DNA of 15,166 nt from an archaeon (GCA_021107835.1 JAIOSD010000042.1:1-15166), one strand, 5' to 3'; shown: positions 1-6,491, numbered from the stretch's first letter. Notes: generated by a model from the letters alone, not told the origin. Program-made: numbers and translations.

Positions 1-1
1 T

Positions 2-304
2 ATTCGTGAAGAAATAGTTGAACAGGCAAAGAAGAATCTAAAGAAATACATAAATGAAAAAGTTTATTGCAAAGATGCATCAAATGGTTATAAAAGAGCA
101 TCTCATTATAATAGAATCCTAGAAACCGCAGGAGCTAAAAAACTCCCAGAAAAAATAGTCGATCAATTAACATCCAAAGGAATAATGATAATTCCAATAG
201 GCTTGTATTACCAACAAAAATTAATGAAAATAACTAAGAACAAAAAAATTAAAAAAGAAAATTTGGGGGATTTTATATTTGTTCCTCTAAGAGGAGAATA
301 CTAA
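2..304 (+). CDS. pcm: Protein-L-isoaspartate O-methyltransferase, C-terminal part (gene runs off the left edge)
   Basis: About 100 codons are open from base 2 to the TAA at 302-304. The enzyme uses S-adenosylmethionine to methylate L-isoaspartyl residues and so starts repair of damaged cytosolic proteins. The visible part matches the second half of the PCMT fold: a helix like EIVEQAKKNLKKY after the SAM-binding strand, then CKDASNGY in place of the usual GDGSLGY, then YNRILETAGAKKLPEKIVDQL (split over a strand and helix), then GIMIIPIG, and an ending FVPLRGEY like the family's FVPL-G. The N-terminal SAM-binding glycine motif lies outside the window. It is upstream of and on the same strand as the toxin-antitoxin genes, but a separate TATA box at 321-328 suggests they are transcribed independently. 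Confidence 0.85.
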   Translation: MREEIVEQAKKNLKKYINEKVYCKDASNGYKRASHYNRILETAGAKKLPEKIVDQLTSKGIMIIPIGLYYQQKLMKITKNKKIKKENLGDFIFVPLRGEY

Positions 305-320
305 ACAATAAAACACAACA

Positions 321-356
321 TTTATATACTATAGCAACTCTATAGACAAACTATGG
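321..356 (+). promoter_or_regulatory. Promoter and repeat operator of the RelB/RelE-type pair
   Basis: A TATA box TTTATATA lies at 321-328, 32 nt before the ATG at 353, so the transcript probably starts at or next to the start codon. Between box and start are two perfect 6-bp palindromes CTATAG at 329-334 and 340-345, and a near copy CTATGG at 351-356. All three are exactly 11 bp apart, one helical turn. Such helically phased short palindromes are the usual binding pattern of ribbon-helix-helix antitoxin repressors, so autoregulation is inferred. Confidence 0.65.
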
Positions 357-571
357 TAACTACAATACAAATAAGCGGAGAACTAAAAGAAAGACTTTTT
401 CTTCGAAAGACAACATCTAAAGACAGATATGAAGATGTAATTTGGGATCTTTTGGAGGACACAATGGAACTAAATGAACAAACTATAAAGGAAATCAAAA
501 CAGCAAGAAAAGAATTCCAAGAAGGCAAATTCGTGTCTCACGCTCAACTAAAAAAGGAATTGGATTTTTAA
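353..571 (+). CDS. relB: RelB-like antitoxin, probably ribbon-helix-helix
   Basis: A 72-residue protein. The N-terminus (TTIQISGELKERL, then helix RYEDVIWDLLEDT) fits the short strand plus two helices of a ribbon-helix-helix DNA-binding fold. The C-terminus (IKTARKEFQEGKFVSHAQLKKEL) resembles the toxin-wrapping tail of RelB-type antitoxins, with the common ARKEFQEGK / LKKEL pattern. Its stop TAA (569-571) touches the ATG of the toxin gene at 572, so translation is likely coupled. Expected role: bind and neutralise the downstream toxin and repress its own promoter through the 11-bp-spaced CTATAG repeats. The family assignment rests on pattern and gene order; a VapB-type name would be an alternative, but the partner is clearly RelE-like and not a PIN domain. 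Confidence 0.8.
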   Translation: MVTTIQISGELKERLFLRKTTSKDRYEDVIWDLLEDTMELNEQTIKEIKTARKEFQEGKFVSHAQLKKELDF

Positions 572-820
572 ATGTATGAGATTAATTATTCACAATCTGC
601 TGTAAAATTTCTTAAGAAGTTGCCAAAACAAAACCAAAAACATATCTTAGCAGTTATTGAAAGAGCAAGAATACGTCCCGAAGTACACTTTGAAAGATTA
701 GTTGGACAAAAGACATACAAATTAAGGGCAGGAGATTACAGAATAATAGCAGATCTTTTTAAAGAAAAACTATGCATTCTTATAATCAGAATAGGCCATA
801 GAAAAAACATTTACAAATAA
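572..820 (+). CDS. relE: RelE/ParE-superfamily mRNA interferase toxin
   Basis: An 82-residue basic protein of the usual RelE length. The core has the family's features: N-terminal strand YEINYSQSAVKFLKKLPK, a helix to about residue 33, then YKLRAGDYRIIADL (residues 49-62, with R52, Y56 and R57) and the C-terminal strand IIRIGHRKNIYK (R73, H76, R77, Y81). These basic and aromatic positions in RelE relatives contact mRNA in the ribosomal A site, so the catalytic pattern looks intact. Known family action is ribosome-dependent mRNA cleavage; ParE-like gyrase inhibition cannot be excluded from sequence alone. It follows the antitoxin with no intergenic base. Confidence 0.88.
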   Translation: MYEINYSQSAVKFLKKLPKQNQKHILAVIERARIRPEVHFERLVGQKTYKLRAGDYRIIADLFKEKLCILIIRIGHRKNIYK

Positions 821-824
821 CATC

Positions 825-845
825 ACTGATTAAACAAAAATCAGT
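825..845 (+). other. Small inverted repeat after the toxin gene
   Basis: ACTGATT (825-831) and AATCAGT (839-845) are perfect 7-bp arms around a 7-nt loop, 4 nt past the toxin stop codon. It could form an RNA hairpin at the toxin mRNA 3' end or be a protein site upstream of the next gene. No T-run follows, so it is not a classical terminator. Confidence 0.35.
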
Positions 846-849
846 AAAC

Positions 850-856
850 TATTTAA
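850..856 (+). promoter_or_regulatory. Possible TATA box of the cfa gene
   Basis: TATTTAA at 850-856 lies 29 nt before the ATG at 879, the spacing seen for other leaderless genes in this window. The leader contains CTAACTAACTAAAC but no Shine-Dalgarno sequence. Confidence 0.45.
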
Positions 857-878
857 TTCTATCTAACTAACTAAACTT

Positions 879-1982
879 ATGAAAGAACAGCTACAAAAGC
901 TACTAAACCTAGCAGATGTAAAGATAAACGGGGACAGACCTTGGGACATCCAGATAAATAATAAAGATTTCTATAAAAGAGTACTCTCAGGGGGATCATT
1001 GGCTTTAGGAGAATCCTGCATGGACGGTTGGTGGGATTGTGAACAATTAGATGAGTTCTTTAATAAAATATTATCAACAAACCTTGAAAAAGAAATAATG
1101 ACTCCTAAAATGATTCTAAAAGTAATACAAGCTAAACTATTCAATCTACAAACAAGAGTAAGGACAAAAAAAGCAGTTGCTTACCATTATGATAAGGGAA
1201 ATGAACTATACAAAGCAATGTTAGATAAACGTATGACATATACCTGTGGATATTGGAAAGGCGCAAAAAATCTAGATGAAGCACAAGAACAAAAACTAGA
1301 TATGGTATGTAAAAAAGCAAGGTTAAAAAAAGGAATGAAAGTGATAGATATTGGTTGCGGTTGGGGCCCTTTTATGAAATATGCTGCAGAAAAATATAAA
1401 GTCAAATCAATAGGAATCACAATTTCGAGAGAACAAGCTAAACTAGCTGAAGAATTATGCAAAGGTTTGCCTGTAGAAATAAAATTAATGGATTATCGAG
1501 ATGTAGATGGGGATTTTGACGCTGCCGTATCTATATGTATGATTGAACAGATAGGGCATAAAAATTTCAGAGAATATTTCAAAAAAGTTTATGATTTACT
1601 CCCCGAAGGAGGGATTTTTCTCCTGCAAACAATTGGTTCCCCAGTTTCAAGCATCAGAGGAGATCCTTTTATTGAAAAGTATATTTTTCCAGATAGCTTA
1701 ATACCTTCTTTAAAACAATTAACAAAAGCAGCTGAGGGTTTATTTATAGTAGAAGACATACATAACTTTGGAATAAATTATGATAAAACATTAATGGCTT
1801 GGCACGAAAATTTCAATAAAAATTGGGATAAAATAAAACACAATTATGATAAAAGATTCTTTAGAATGTGGAATTATTACCTATTATGTTGCGCAGGTTC
1901 ATTTAGAGCTAGAAATAATCAGTTATGGCAAATTGTATTAACAAAAGGTAGATTAAAGGAAGGTTATGAACGACCAAAGTAA
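879..1982 (+). CDS. cfa: Cyclopropane-fatty-acyl-phospholipid synthase
   Basis: A 367-residue protein aligning end to end with bacterial Cfa (E. coli 382 residues), including the N-terminal domain (VKINGDRPWDIQINNKDFYKRVL, GESCMDGWWDCEQLDEFF). The SAM-binding motif is VIDIGCGWG (155-163), followed by DYRD (205-208). The enzyme transfers a methylene group from SAM across the double bond of an unsaturated phospholipid acyl chain at the membrane. Using a constant offset of 16 from E. coli numbering as I remember it, C123, E223, I252 and Y301 match C139, E239, I268 and Y317, but H266 is Q250 (LLQTIG instead of LLHTIG). A bacterial-type lipid enzyme is unexpected among archaeal genes with ether lipids; horizontal acquisition or a lipid from a host is inferred. 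It ends 14 nt from a convergent small gene. Confidence 0.93.
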   Translation: MKEQLQKLLNLADVKINGDRPWDIQINNKDFYKRVLSGGSLALGESCMDGWWDCEQLDEFFNKILSTNLEKEIMTPKMILKVIQAKLFNLQTRVRTKKAVAYHYDKGNELYKAMLDKRMTYTCGYWKGAKNLDEAQEQKLDMVCKKARLKKGMKVIDIGCGWGPFMKYAAEKYKVKSIGITISREQAKLAEELCKGLPVEIKLMDYRDVDGDFDAAVSICMIEQIGHKNFREYFKKVYDLLPEGGIFLLQTIGSPVSSIRGDPFIEKYIFPDSLIPSLKQLTKAAEGLFIVEDIHNFGINYDKTLMAWHENFNKNWDKIKHNYDKRFFRMWNYYLLCCAGSFRARNNQLWQIVLTKGRLKEGYERPK

Positions 1983-1996
1983 CTAAACAACAAATT

Positions 1997-2233
1997 TTAT
2001 TTCTCAAGAACAAAAATCTCATACATTGTTCTAGGGTGAATTATTGTATTTGTAAATATCGCTGAAAGATATCCCAATCCTTCCCAAAAATCTCTAAACT
2101 CATTGATTCCGTCTACTCTAGTTTCATGAATTCCAGGAAGATATTTTGGATAATCTTTGTGTAAATAATCATAGATTAAATCGTTACAAATTTTTCTTCC
2201 AAGTTTAAATCCCTCAATTTCTTCTTCTAACAT
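1997..2233 (-). CDS. Small conserved-looking protein of unknown function (78 aa)
   Basis: I do not recognise this protein. It is acidic at the N-terminus (MLEEEIEGFKLGRK) and rich in aromatic residues (DYLHKDYPKYLPG, FRDFWEGLGYLSAIF), with no signal peptide, membrane segment or metal motif, so a soluble cytosolic protein is likely. It is taken as real because a TATA box TTTATAAG lies at 2269-2262 on the minus strand, 36 nt before the ATG, and because it fills the space between cfa (convergent) and the L10e gene. It could be read with the ribosomal genes or alone. Another frame over 2238-2462 is a shadow of L10e. Confidence 0.6.
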   Translation of the reverse strand: MLEEEIEGFKLGRKICNDLIYDYLHKDYPKYLPGIHETRVDGINEFRDFWEGLGYLSAIFTNTIIHPRTMYEIFVLEK

Positions 2234-2274
2234 TTTATTAAAAATCGGAAAAACATGTAAACTTATAAATGTAA

Positions 2275-2784
2275 CTAAACAACACCAATCTTACCAGCAA
2301 TTCTAGGTTTAGCTTTAGAAAGAATACCCCTAACAAACTCAACTCCATCTTCAGGAACATTAACTGTAAAAATAGTAGTACCCTTCTTAACTTGAGCGGC
2401 AGTACCTGTAACCTTACCAAATGCTTGTTGCATTCCAGTTTGCATTCTATCTGCCCCTGCACCTGTAAGCATCCTATTATCTCTTAAAACATGATGTGGA
2501 TAAATATTAATGTAAAAATGATAACCCTTACTCCCAAATTTTTTCATTAATTGTCTGTTAATTAAAACCCTACAAGATTCCAAAGCATTATGTCTTATTT
2601 GAAACTTTTCCTTAGAAACTAATTTAACACTATCAGAAAATTCTTTTTTATTATCACCCATATGAAATCTAACAATTTTATGAGTAGGAACTGCTTTAAT
2701 AAATCCTTTTTTCTTATACTTAGATTTTCTAGTATATGCCCTTGTTACATTCCTATAAGCATTTGCTTTTCTTAGTGATGCCAC
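2275..2784 (-). CDS. rpl10e: 50S ribosomal protein L10e (uL16 family)
   Basis: A 169-residue basic protein with the archaeal/eukaryotic uL16 (L10e) pattern: N-terminal MASLRKANAYRNVTRAYTRK, then SDSVKLVSKEKFQIRHNALESCR, YHFYINIYPHHVLRDNR, and GADRMQTGMQQAFGK with GTAAQVKKGT. It sits at the base of the central protuberance of the large subunit, near the A site, and helps place the aminoacyl-tRNA. The start is GTG (2784-2782), read as Met, only 2 nt after the TAA of the L35Ae gene, so the two form a transcription unit with coupled translation. The length is normal for the family. Confidence 0.96.
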   Translation of the reverse strand: MASLRKANAYRNVTRAYTRKSKYKKKGFIKAVPTHKIVRFHMGDNKKEFSDSVKLVSKEKFQIRHNALESCRVLINRQLMKKFGSKGYHFYINIYPHHVLRDNRMLTGAGADRMQTGMQQAFGKVTGTAAQVKKGTTIFTVNVPEDGVEFVRGILSKAKPRIAGKIGVV

Positions 2785-2786
2785 TT

Positions 2787-3044
2787 TTATTCAACCTTAA
2801 CTTTAGTACCAATAGCTTGGCCAGGCAATCCTTTTTCAAATTTTACTCGAACAGCACCTTTATTTCCGTGCTCTTTTAGAATAGAACCTTTAATCTCTTT
2901 TCCAGCAGGACTTGTCCAAATAACAGTTTTACTTAATAATTCAGAAGCCTTCTCTTTATTATCATAATCATTAACCTTAACAATCATCTGATTAGGATGT
3001 TGAGTTTTGTGACTTCCCCTATAATTAACAATAACGCCTTCCAT
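2787..3044 (-). CDS. rpl35ae: 50S ribosomal protein L35Ae (eL33)
   Basis: An 85-residue protein of the usual archaeal length. It has the L35Ae pattern: start MEGVIVNYRGSHKTQHPNQM, central KTVIWTSPAGKEIKGSI, and C-terminal HGNKGAVRVKFEKGLPGQAIGTKV. It is a large-subunit protein found only in archaea and eukaryotes, which supports the archaeal origin of the window. It is the first gene of a unit with L10e. Its promoter (TTTATAAA, 3075-3068) is 31 nt before the ATG, consistent with a leaderless or nearly leaderless mRNA. Confidence 0.95.
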   Translation of the reverse strand: MEGVIVNYRGSHKTQHPNQMIVKVNDYDNKEKASELLSKTVIWTSPAGKEIKGSILKEHGNKGAVRVKFEKGLPGQAIGTKVKVE

Positions 3045-3066
3045 GTTTATTTTGGACAGAATATTG

Positions 3067-3087
3067 ATTTATAAACCTTTCTCTTTA
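3067..3087 (-). promoter_or_regulatory. Strong promoter of the L35Ae-L10e unit
   Basis: On the minus strand the sequence reads AAAGAGAAAGG then TTTATAAAT, with TATA at 3075-3068 and a purine-rich BRE-like stretch before it. The same 21 bases occur at 4632-4652 in front of the HTH-nucleotidyltransferase gene, and 15 of them at 10061-10075. Confidence 0.75.
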
Positions 3088-3089
3088 AA

Positions 3090-3386
3090 TTACCATCTTT
3101 TAAAAATAATTAAGTCCCTATAATTAACACCCTTCTCAGGTAAAGGCATTTTGTACCCAAATTCAGCATCTCCTTTCTCTACGTCAAGACCCCAGCCCCT
3201 TAATATTTCTAAATGGGCTTTCATAATATTTGTTGTAGGGATATCACTTCTAATTTCAAATGATCTTACGTAAAATTGTCCAGGTAAAAACCTCTGGTAT
3301 ACTTCAATTACATCTGGACCACCTTCAATCATCATAAGAACTTCATTCCCATCTAAAATCCTTTCAGTTAATCTCAATCTTGACAT
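3090..3386 (-). CDS. Unknown protein, 98 aa
   Basis: I do not recognise a family. The protein is soluble, mixed alpha/beta in appearance, with strands such as EVLMMIEGGPDVIEVYQRF and FYVRSFEIRS, and a C-terminal half containing HLEILRGWGLDVEKGDAEFGY and YRDLIIFKRW. There is no cysteine, signal peptide or membrane segment. It is accepted as a gene because the ATG is 32 nt downstream of a TATA box (TTTATAAG, 3418-3411) and coding-like composition continues to the stop. Its TAA lies 3 nt before the promoter block of the L35Ae gene, so it is probably a single-gene unit upstream of the ribosomal genes. Confidence 0.7.
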   Translation of the reverse strand: MSRLRLTERILDGNEVLMMIEGGPDVIEVYQRFLPGQFYVRSFEIRSDIPTTNIMKAHLEILRGWGLDVEKGDAEFGYKMPLPEKGVNYRDLIIFKRW

Positions 3387-3410
3387 CTTAAAAAACTAAA
3401 AAACAAACGG

Positions 3411-3418
3411 CTTATAAA
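3411..3418 (-). promoter_or_regulatory. TATA box of the 98-aa gene
   Basis: TTTATAAG on the minus strand, 32 nt before the ATG at 3386. The rest of the 104-nt gap (3387-3490) holds no convincing gene. Confidence 0.6.
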
Positions 3419-3490
3419 GCTTACTCTTTAAATTACTTGCACAGATATAAATGTTCCTCCCCATAGAATTCAAATGCTCTTCCATACACT

Positions 3491-4012
3491 TTAGATATTG
3501 TACTCACTTAGAATATCCTTAATTTTATTGACAAACATGGTGGCCTGAATTCTTAATCTTTCAACTTCTTTCCTATCGAATAATGTTTTAGTTGAGTAAG
3601 TTGCGTCTTCTCTCTTATTTTTAGTTTCAACATAGAACAGAACATCTTCATAATCTAAGAAATTAGATAAAATCTCAATATCTTCTCTTGTCAATTCTTT
3701 CTTGTAAAATTCTTTGATAATTACACAAAGTGTTGCTAAATGGTTTTTTGAAGTGTATCCCTTAGTTTGAATTAAAGCAAGAGCTGCATGATAGCATGTA
3801 TAATAACATCCAGTTAGTACCCAGTCAAAAAAATTTTCTTTAGCTATTGTTACGACAAACCTTAGGTTACTCTCTGATTTCAGAATATGACCTTTTATCT
3901 CTTCTTTGTCCACATCTTGTTTAAACAAAACATTTTTCTTCATAAACTCTTTTATTCTTTCTTCAACAATTTCCGGATTATTAATCAATTTTTGAAGATC
4001 ATATTCTTTCAT
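3491..4012 (-). CDS. HEPN-domain protein, partner of the upstream nucleotidyltransferase
   Basis: A 173-residue, largely helical protein. The core YYTCYHAALALIQTKGYTSKNHLATL (residues 70-95, split here as helix, turn and KNH) and the later KREDATY (133-139) match the UPF0332-like branch of HEPN domains, whose members have the pattern YYAMFHAA...KSH...R-x-x-ADY. I see no RX4-6H pair, the signature of RNase-active HEPN proteins. The ATG lies 14 nt inside the end of the HTH-nucleotidyltransferase gene, the standard order of an MNT/HEPN pair; family knowledge suggests HEPN as toxin and MNT as the enzyme that silences it by modification. Whether this one is toxic is unclear because of the missing RX4-6H motif. 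Confidence 0.8.
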   Translation of the reverse strand: MKEYDLQKLINNPEIVEERIKEFMKKNVLFKQDVDKEEIKGHILKSESNLRFVVTIAKENFFDWVLTGCYYTCYHAALALIQTKGYTSKNHLATLCVIIKEFYKKELTREDIEILSNFLDYEDVLFYVETKNKREDATYSTKTLFDRKEVERLRIQATMFVNKIKDILSEYNI

Positions 4013-4601
4013 TATAAAGCGCCTCGTAATATTGTATGTGATTAATTAATGGATATCCTGATTGTATTGCTGATTGTACTACTTTATCTTCTTTCATTTT
4101 AAGATCCATTAAAAAGTCTTTATAGATTATTTGGAATGTACTTATTTTCATTGCTGTTAATGCGTCTGTTTCTTTTTGTGCGTTCTCTGTAAATATTTTA
4201 TTATTAGTAATTATTAGGATATCAATATCAGAATCACTCTTATATGTCTCTTTTGCGGTTGATCCAAAAAGTACTGCAAAGACTGGCTTTTCAGGAAGAT
4301 TATCCAAATAAGTTTTTATCGCATTTTTTCTTATGCTTGGAAGTTTTTCGAATTTTTCGAGATCAAAAGCCTCTAAAAGAAGATATGTTCTTTTTGACTG
4401 TTTTATAGAGTACTTTTTTAAATTGCCATCTTTTTCAGATCTTAGGATTTGATCTTTTTCAAGACTATTCAAAAATCTTGTAACACTTGGCTCATGTAAT
4501 TTAGTTTGTCTAGCAATCTCTCTTAGATGTAATTTTATAGTTTTATCTTTATAAAATAACTGCATAATCTTCTGATATCCTGACTTTAATACTGTTATCA
4601 T
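3999..4601 (-). CDS. Winged-helix / MNT-type nucleotidyltransferase, probable antitoxin and autoregulator
   Basis: A 200-residue, two-domain protein. Residues about 8-68 form a winged helix (LHLREIARQTKLHEPSVTRFLNSLEKDQIL, recognition helix near 36-47). Residues about 105-165 are a minimal nucleotidyltransferase: FGSTAKETYKSDSDIDILII, with G113-S114 and the D125-x-D127 metal pair. The third acidic residue common in this superfamily is not obvious in KISTFQIIYKDF. In MNT/HEPN systems the MNT protein adds nucleotides to its HEPN partner; the attached DNA-binding domain suggests this one also represses its own promoter. A perfect palindrome lies exactly over that promoter. The gene overlaps the HEPN gene by 14 nt, so the two are coexpressed. 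Confidence 0.87.
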   Translation of the reverse strand: MITVLKSGYQKIMQLFYKDKTIKLHLREIARQTKLHEPSVTRFLNSLEKDQILRSEKDGNLKKYSIKQSKRTYLLLEAFDLEKFEKLPSIRKNAIKTYLDNLPEKPVFAVLFGSTAKETYKSDSDIDILIITNNKIFTENAQKETDALTAMKISTFQIIYKDFLMDLKMKEDKVVQSAIQSGYPLINHIQYYEALYNERI

Positions 4602-4610
4602 TTTAGTAAC

Positions 4611-4652
4611 AAATGTTATAATTATTATAACATTTATAAACCTTTCTCTTTA
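4611..4652 (-). promoter_or_regulatory. Promoter with palindromic operator of the nucleotidyltransferase/HEPN pair
   Basis: The TATA box TTTATAAA is at 4640-4633 (minus strand), preceded by the same BRE-like stretch as the L35Ae promoter. A perfect inverted repeat, AAATGTTATAAT (4611-4622), one central T (4623), ATTATAACATTT (4624-4635), overlaps the last three TATA bases and runs to about the expected transcription start. A protein bound here should block TBP or RNA polymerase. Confidence 0.72.
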
Positions 4653-4690
4653 GAAATTAAAATATTATTTTTTAATTAATTTCTTATAAG

Positions 4691-6475
4691 CTAAAAAACA
4701 ATCTCAATATCTTTTCCAATCAACTTTCTAAGATCTTCAAACAATCCTTCTTGAACACTTAAAACCTTAGGAATTTCCTTACCAATTAAAGCTTTATCCA
4801 TTTCTAAAACATCGCTTTTAACAACCTTCTTCAATCGACCCTTAACTAAATCAGCCTTAAATATCTTTTTATCTTTAGCTTTAATATCTTTAGTAATAAA
4901 AGCAACATCTTTCAAAAGTAAAATCTCTCCAACTTTATCACCATGCTTAAACTTAACTTTAGCCCTCTCAACCCCTAAAAACCTCTTACGCAAAATATGA
5001 TCTTCAAGAACTCTAATAAAAGTACGTGCCTCACGCTTAACTTTATCAATTTCTGCCTTAGCTAATTTCTTAGCCTTAAACTCTTTATTAGCTTTAACTA
5101 ATTCTTTAAAATCATTAGCAAGTTTAACAGGTAAACCCTCTTTAGAACAGAACTTTTTAAATCCAATTTCTAAATTAGTAACCTTAAAACCAACAGATAA
5201 CAATGCATCCTCAACAATTCTAACAACATCTTTATTTATTTGATCAAAAGATTCTTTTTCTTTTTTACTTGTTATTTGGTGGAACAACTTATTTATTCTT
5301 TTCAAAAAAGCTTCAACATCTGCTATTAATTCATCTATTTGAGTACCACTAACATTTTTTACCTTACCATGTTCAATATCCTTAAAGAATACTCTAATCC
5401 TTTCCCAACTATCAACATACTTCTGTTCTAATATTTTTTCTTTTTTAACAAACACCTCTTCTAATAATTTAGTAGTTTCTTTAGGCGTTGGAGGATTTAA
5501 ACCATATAACATTAAGGCAGCTTGAGCAGGATTTAAAACCGCATAATATAAATCTTGTCCTATAATCATCAACATTTTTTTCTTAGCAGCATCCAATAAT
5601 CTTTCACCAGTATCCATAAACATATCAATAGATTCAGGAGAAGGTCTAATACGACCCATCTTCAACAACAATCTCCAAGGGTTGTAAACACCCCGATCAT
5701 ATAACGGAACTCCATCTCTTAGCAAAGTAAACATTACTGGATGAGCATCTTTAACAGCTTCCCAAAAATCAGTTAAAATATATACTTGAACATGAAATTG
5801 TTTTTTAACTCCAGTTAAATCCTGAGCATCAAAGCCCATATTAACTATTAGACCTCTTAATTTATCTCTTAATTCAATACGAGACATTCTTTTAACATCA
5901 GTATCATCAATTATAACATATACATCAATATCATTAGACGGTTCTCCCCTAAATAAGGAACCTGCAGCAACATAGCTAACAACATACTTCTCAAACTTTT
6001 TTATTGTCATAGTTTTATGCACTTCAGATATCTTCAAAGCCCCTAAAAAGTCCATTGGATCATAAATAATAGCAGACATAGCAATTAATTGTAATAATTC
6101 ATATTTGCCATCAAACATAGATTCCTTCACTTCAGAAACAAGCATGACATCAAGCCATATATTTTTATCAACAGCAGTTGCAATACTAATCAATTCCTTA
6201 GAAACCTTATCTTTTAGTTTATAATCCGGAACTATCTTAGATTTTTCTTCATTTATAATAACTAAAACATTTATTTTATTTTTTTCTTTTTTCTTTGGAG
6301 GCAATAATGTTAAACCAAGAATATCTTTTTTATGATCTTTTAACAGTTTTTTTTGTAATTTATCTAATTTAGTTTTAATCTCCTTTTGTTTTTTCTCAAT
6401 TTCTTTTAGTTGTTCCTCACTTAAAGGTTGATTAAAAGCTGGATTAAAATTCTTTGTGTTTTCTTCCATACCCAT
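4691..6475 (-). CDS. Large nucleotidyltransferase-fold protein with HEPN-like middle region (594 aa)
   Basis: Domains in order: a charged coiled-coil N-terminus (about 18-50); a first alpha/beta unit (68-140; INVLVIINE, WLDVMLVSEV, YELLQLIAMSAIIYDP) that looks like a nucleotidyltransferase fold without its active site; a second unit (165-260) with the motif AAGSLFRGEPSNDIDVYVII, giving G172-S173 and D182-x-D184; a helical HEPN-like segment (285-365; DLYYAVLNPAQAALMLYGLNPPTPKE); and a lysine-rich helical and beta C-terminus. The expected third acidic residue is not seen in FHVQVYILTDFW (227-238). Substrate unknown; tRNA or protein nucleotidyl transfer are possibilities only. Two starts compete: ATG 6475 lies 24 nt from the TATA box, ATG 6469 lies 30 nt away and fits the usual spacing better. 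It neighbours the HEPN/MNT pair but has its own promoter. Confidence 0.8.
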   Translation of the reverse strand: MGMEENTKNFNPAFNQPLSEEQLKEIEKKQKEIKTKLDKLQKKLLKDHKKDILGLTLLPPKKKEKNKINVLVIINEEKSKIVPDYKLKDKVSKELISIATAVDKNIWLDVMLVSEVKESMFDGKYELLQLIAMSAIIYDPMDFLGALKISEVHKTMTIKKFEKYVVSYVAAGSLFRGEPSNDIDVYVIIDDTDVKRMSRIELRDKLRGLIVNMGFDAQDLTGVKKQFHVQVYILTDFWEAVKDAHPVMFTLLRDGVPLYDRGVYNPWRLLLKMGRIRPSPESIDMFMDTGERLLDAAKKKMLMIIGQDLYYAVLNPAQAALMLYGLNPPTPKETTKLLEEVFVKKEKILEQKYVDSWERIRVFFKDIEHGKVKNVSGTQIDELIADVEAFLKRINKLFHQITSKKEKESFDQINKDVVRIVEDALLSVGFKVTNLEIGFKKFCSKEGLPVKLANDFKELVKANKEFKAKKLAKAEIDKVKREARTFIRVLEDHILRKRFLGVERAKVKFKHGDKVGEILLLKDVAFITKDIKAKDKKIFKADLVKGRLKKVVKSDVLEMDKALIGKEIPKVLSVQEGLFEDLRKLIGKDIEIVF

Positions 6476-6491
6476 AATCTTTAAAGTTATT

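Noticed and set aside
340..528. Minus-strand frame of 62 codons opposite the antitoxin gene
   Set aside because: Its translation is a low-complexity serine/valine-rich shadow of the antitoxin, with no promoter.
1187..1462. Minus-strand frame of 91 codons inside cfa
   Set aside because: It lies wholly opposite a clear Cfa coding region and shows no promoter or recognisable domain.
1979..2284. Repeated GTAACTAAACAACA at 1979-1992 and 2271-2284 as a possible att or insertion repeat flanking the 78-aa gene
   Set aside because: Both copies fall at gene ends with stop-codon trinucleotides in AT-rich DNA. There is no integrase, and the enclosed gene has a normal promoter; most likely chance or a 3'-end composition effect.
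2238..2462. Minus-strand frame of 74 codons overlapping L10e
   Set aside because: It is a leucine-rich out-of-frame reading of the L10e gene.
3396..3485. 29-codon minus-strand frame right after the HEPN gene
   Set aside because: It runs through the TATA box of the next gene and has no ribosome-binding site or family signal; probably chance.
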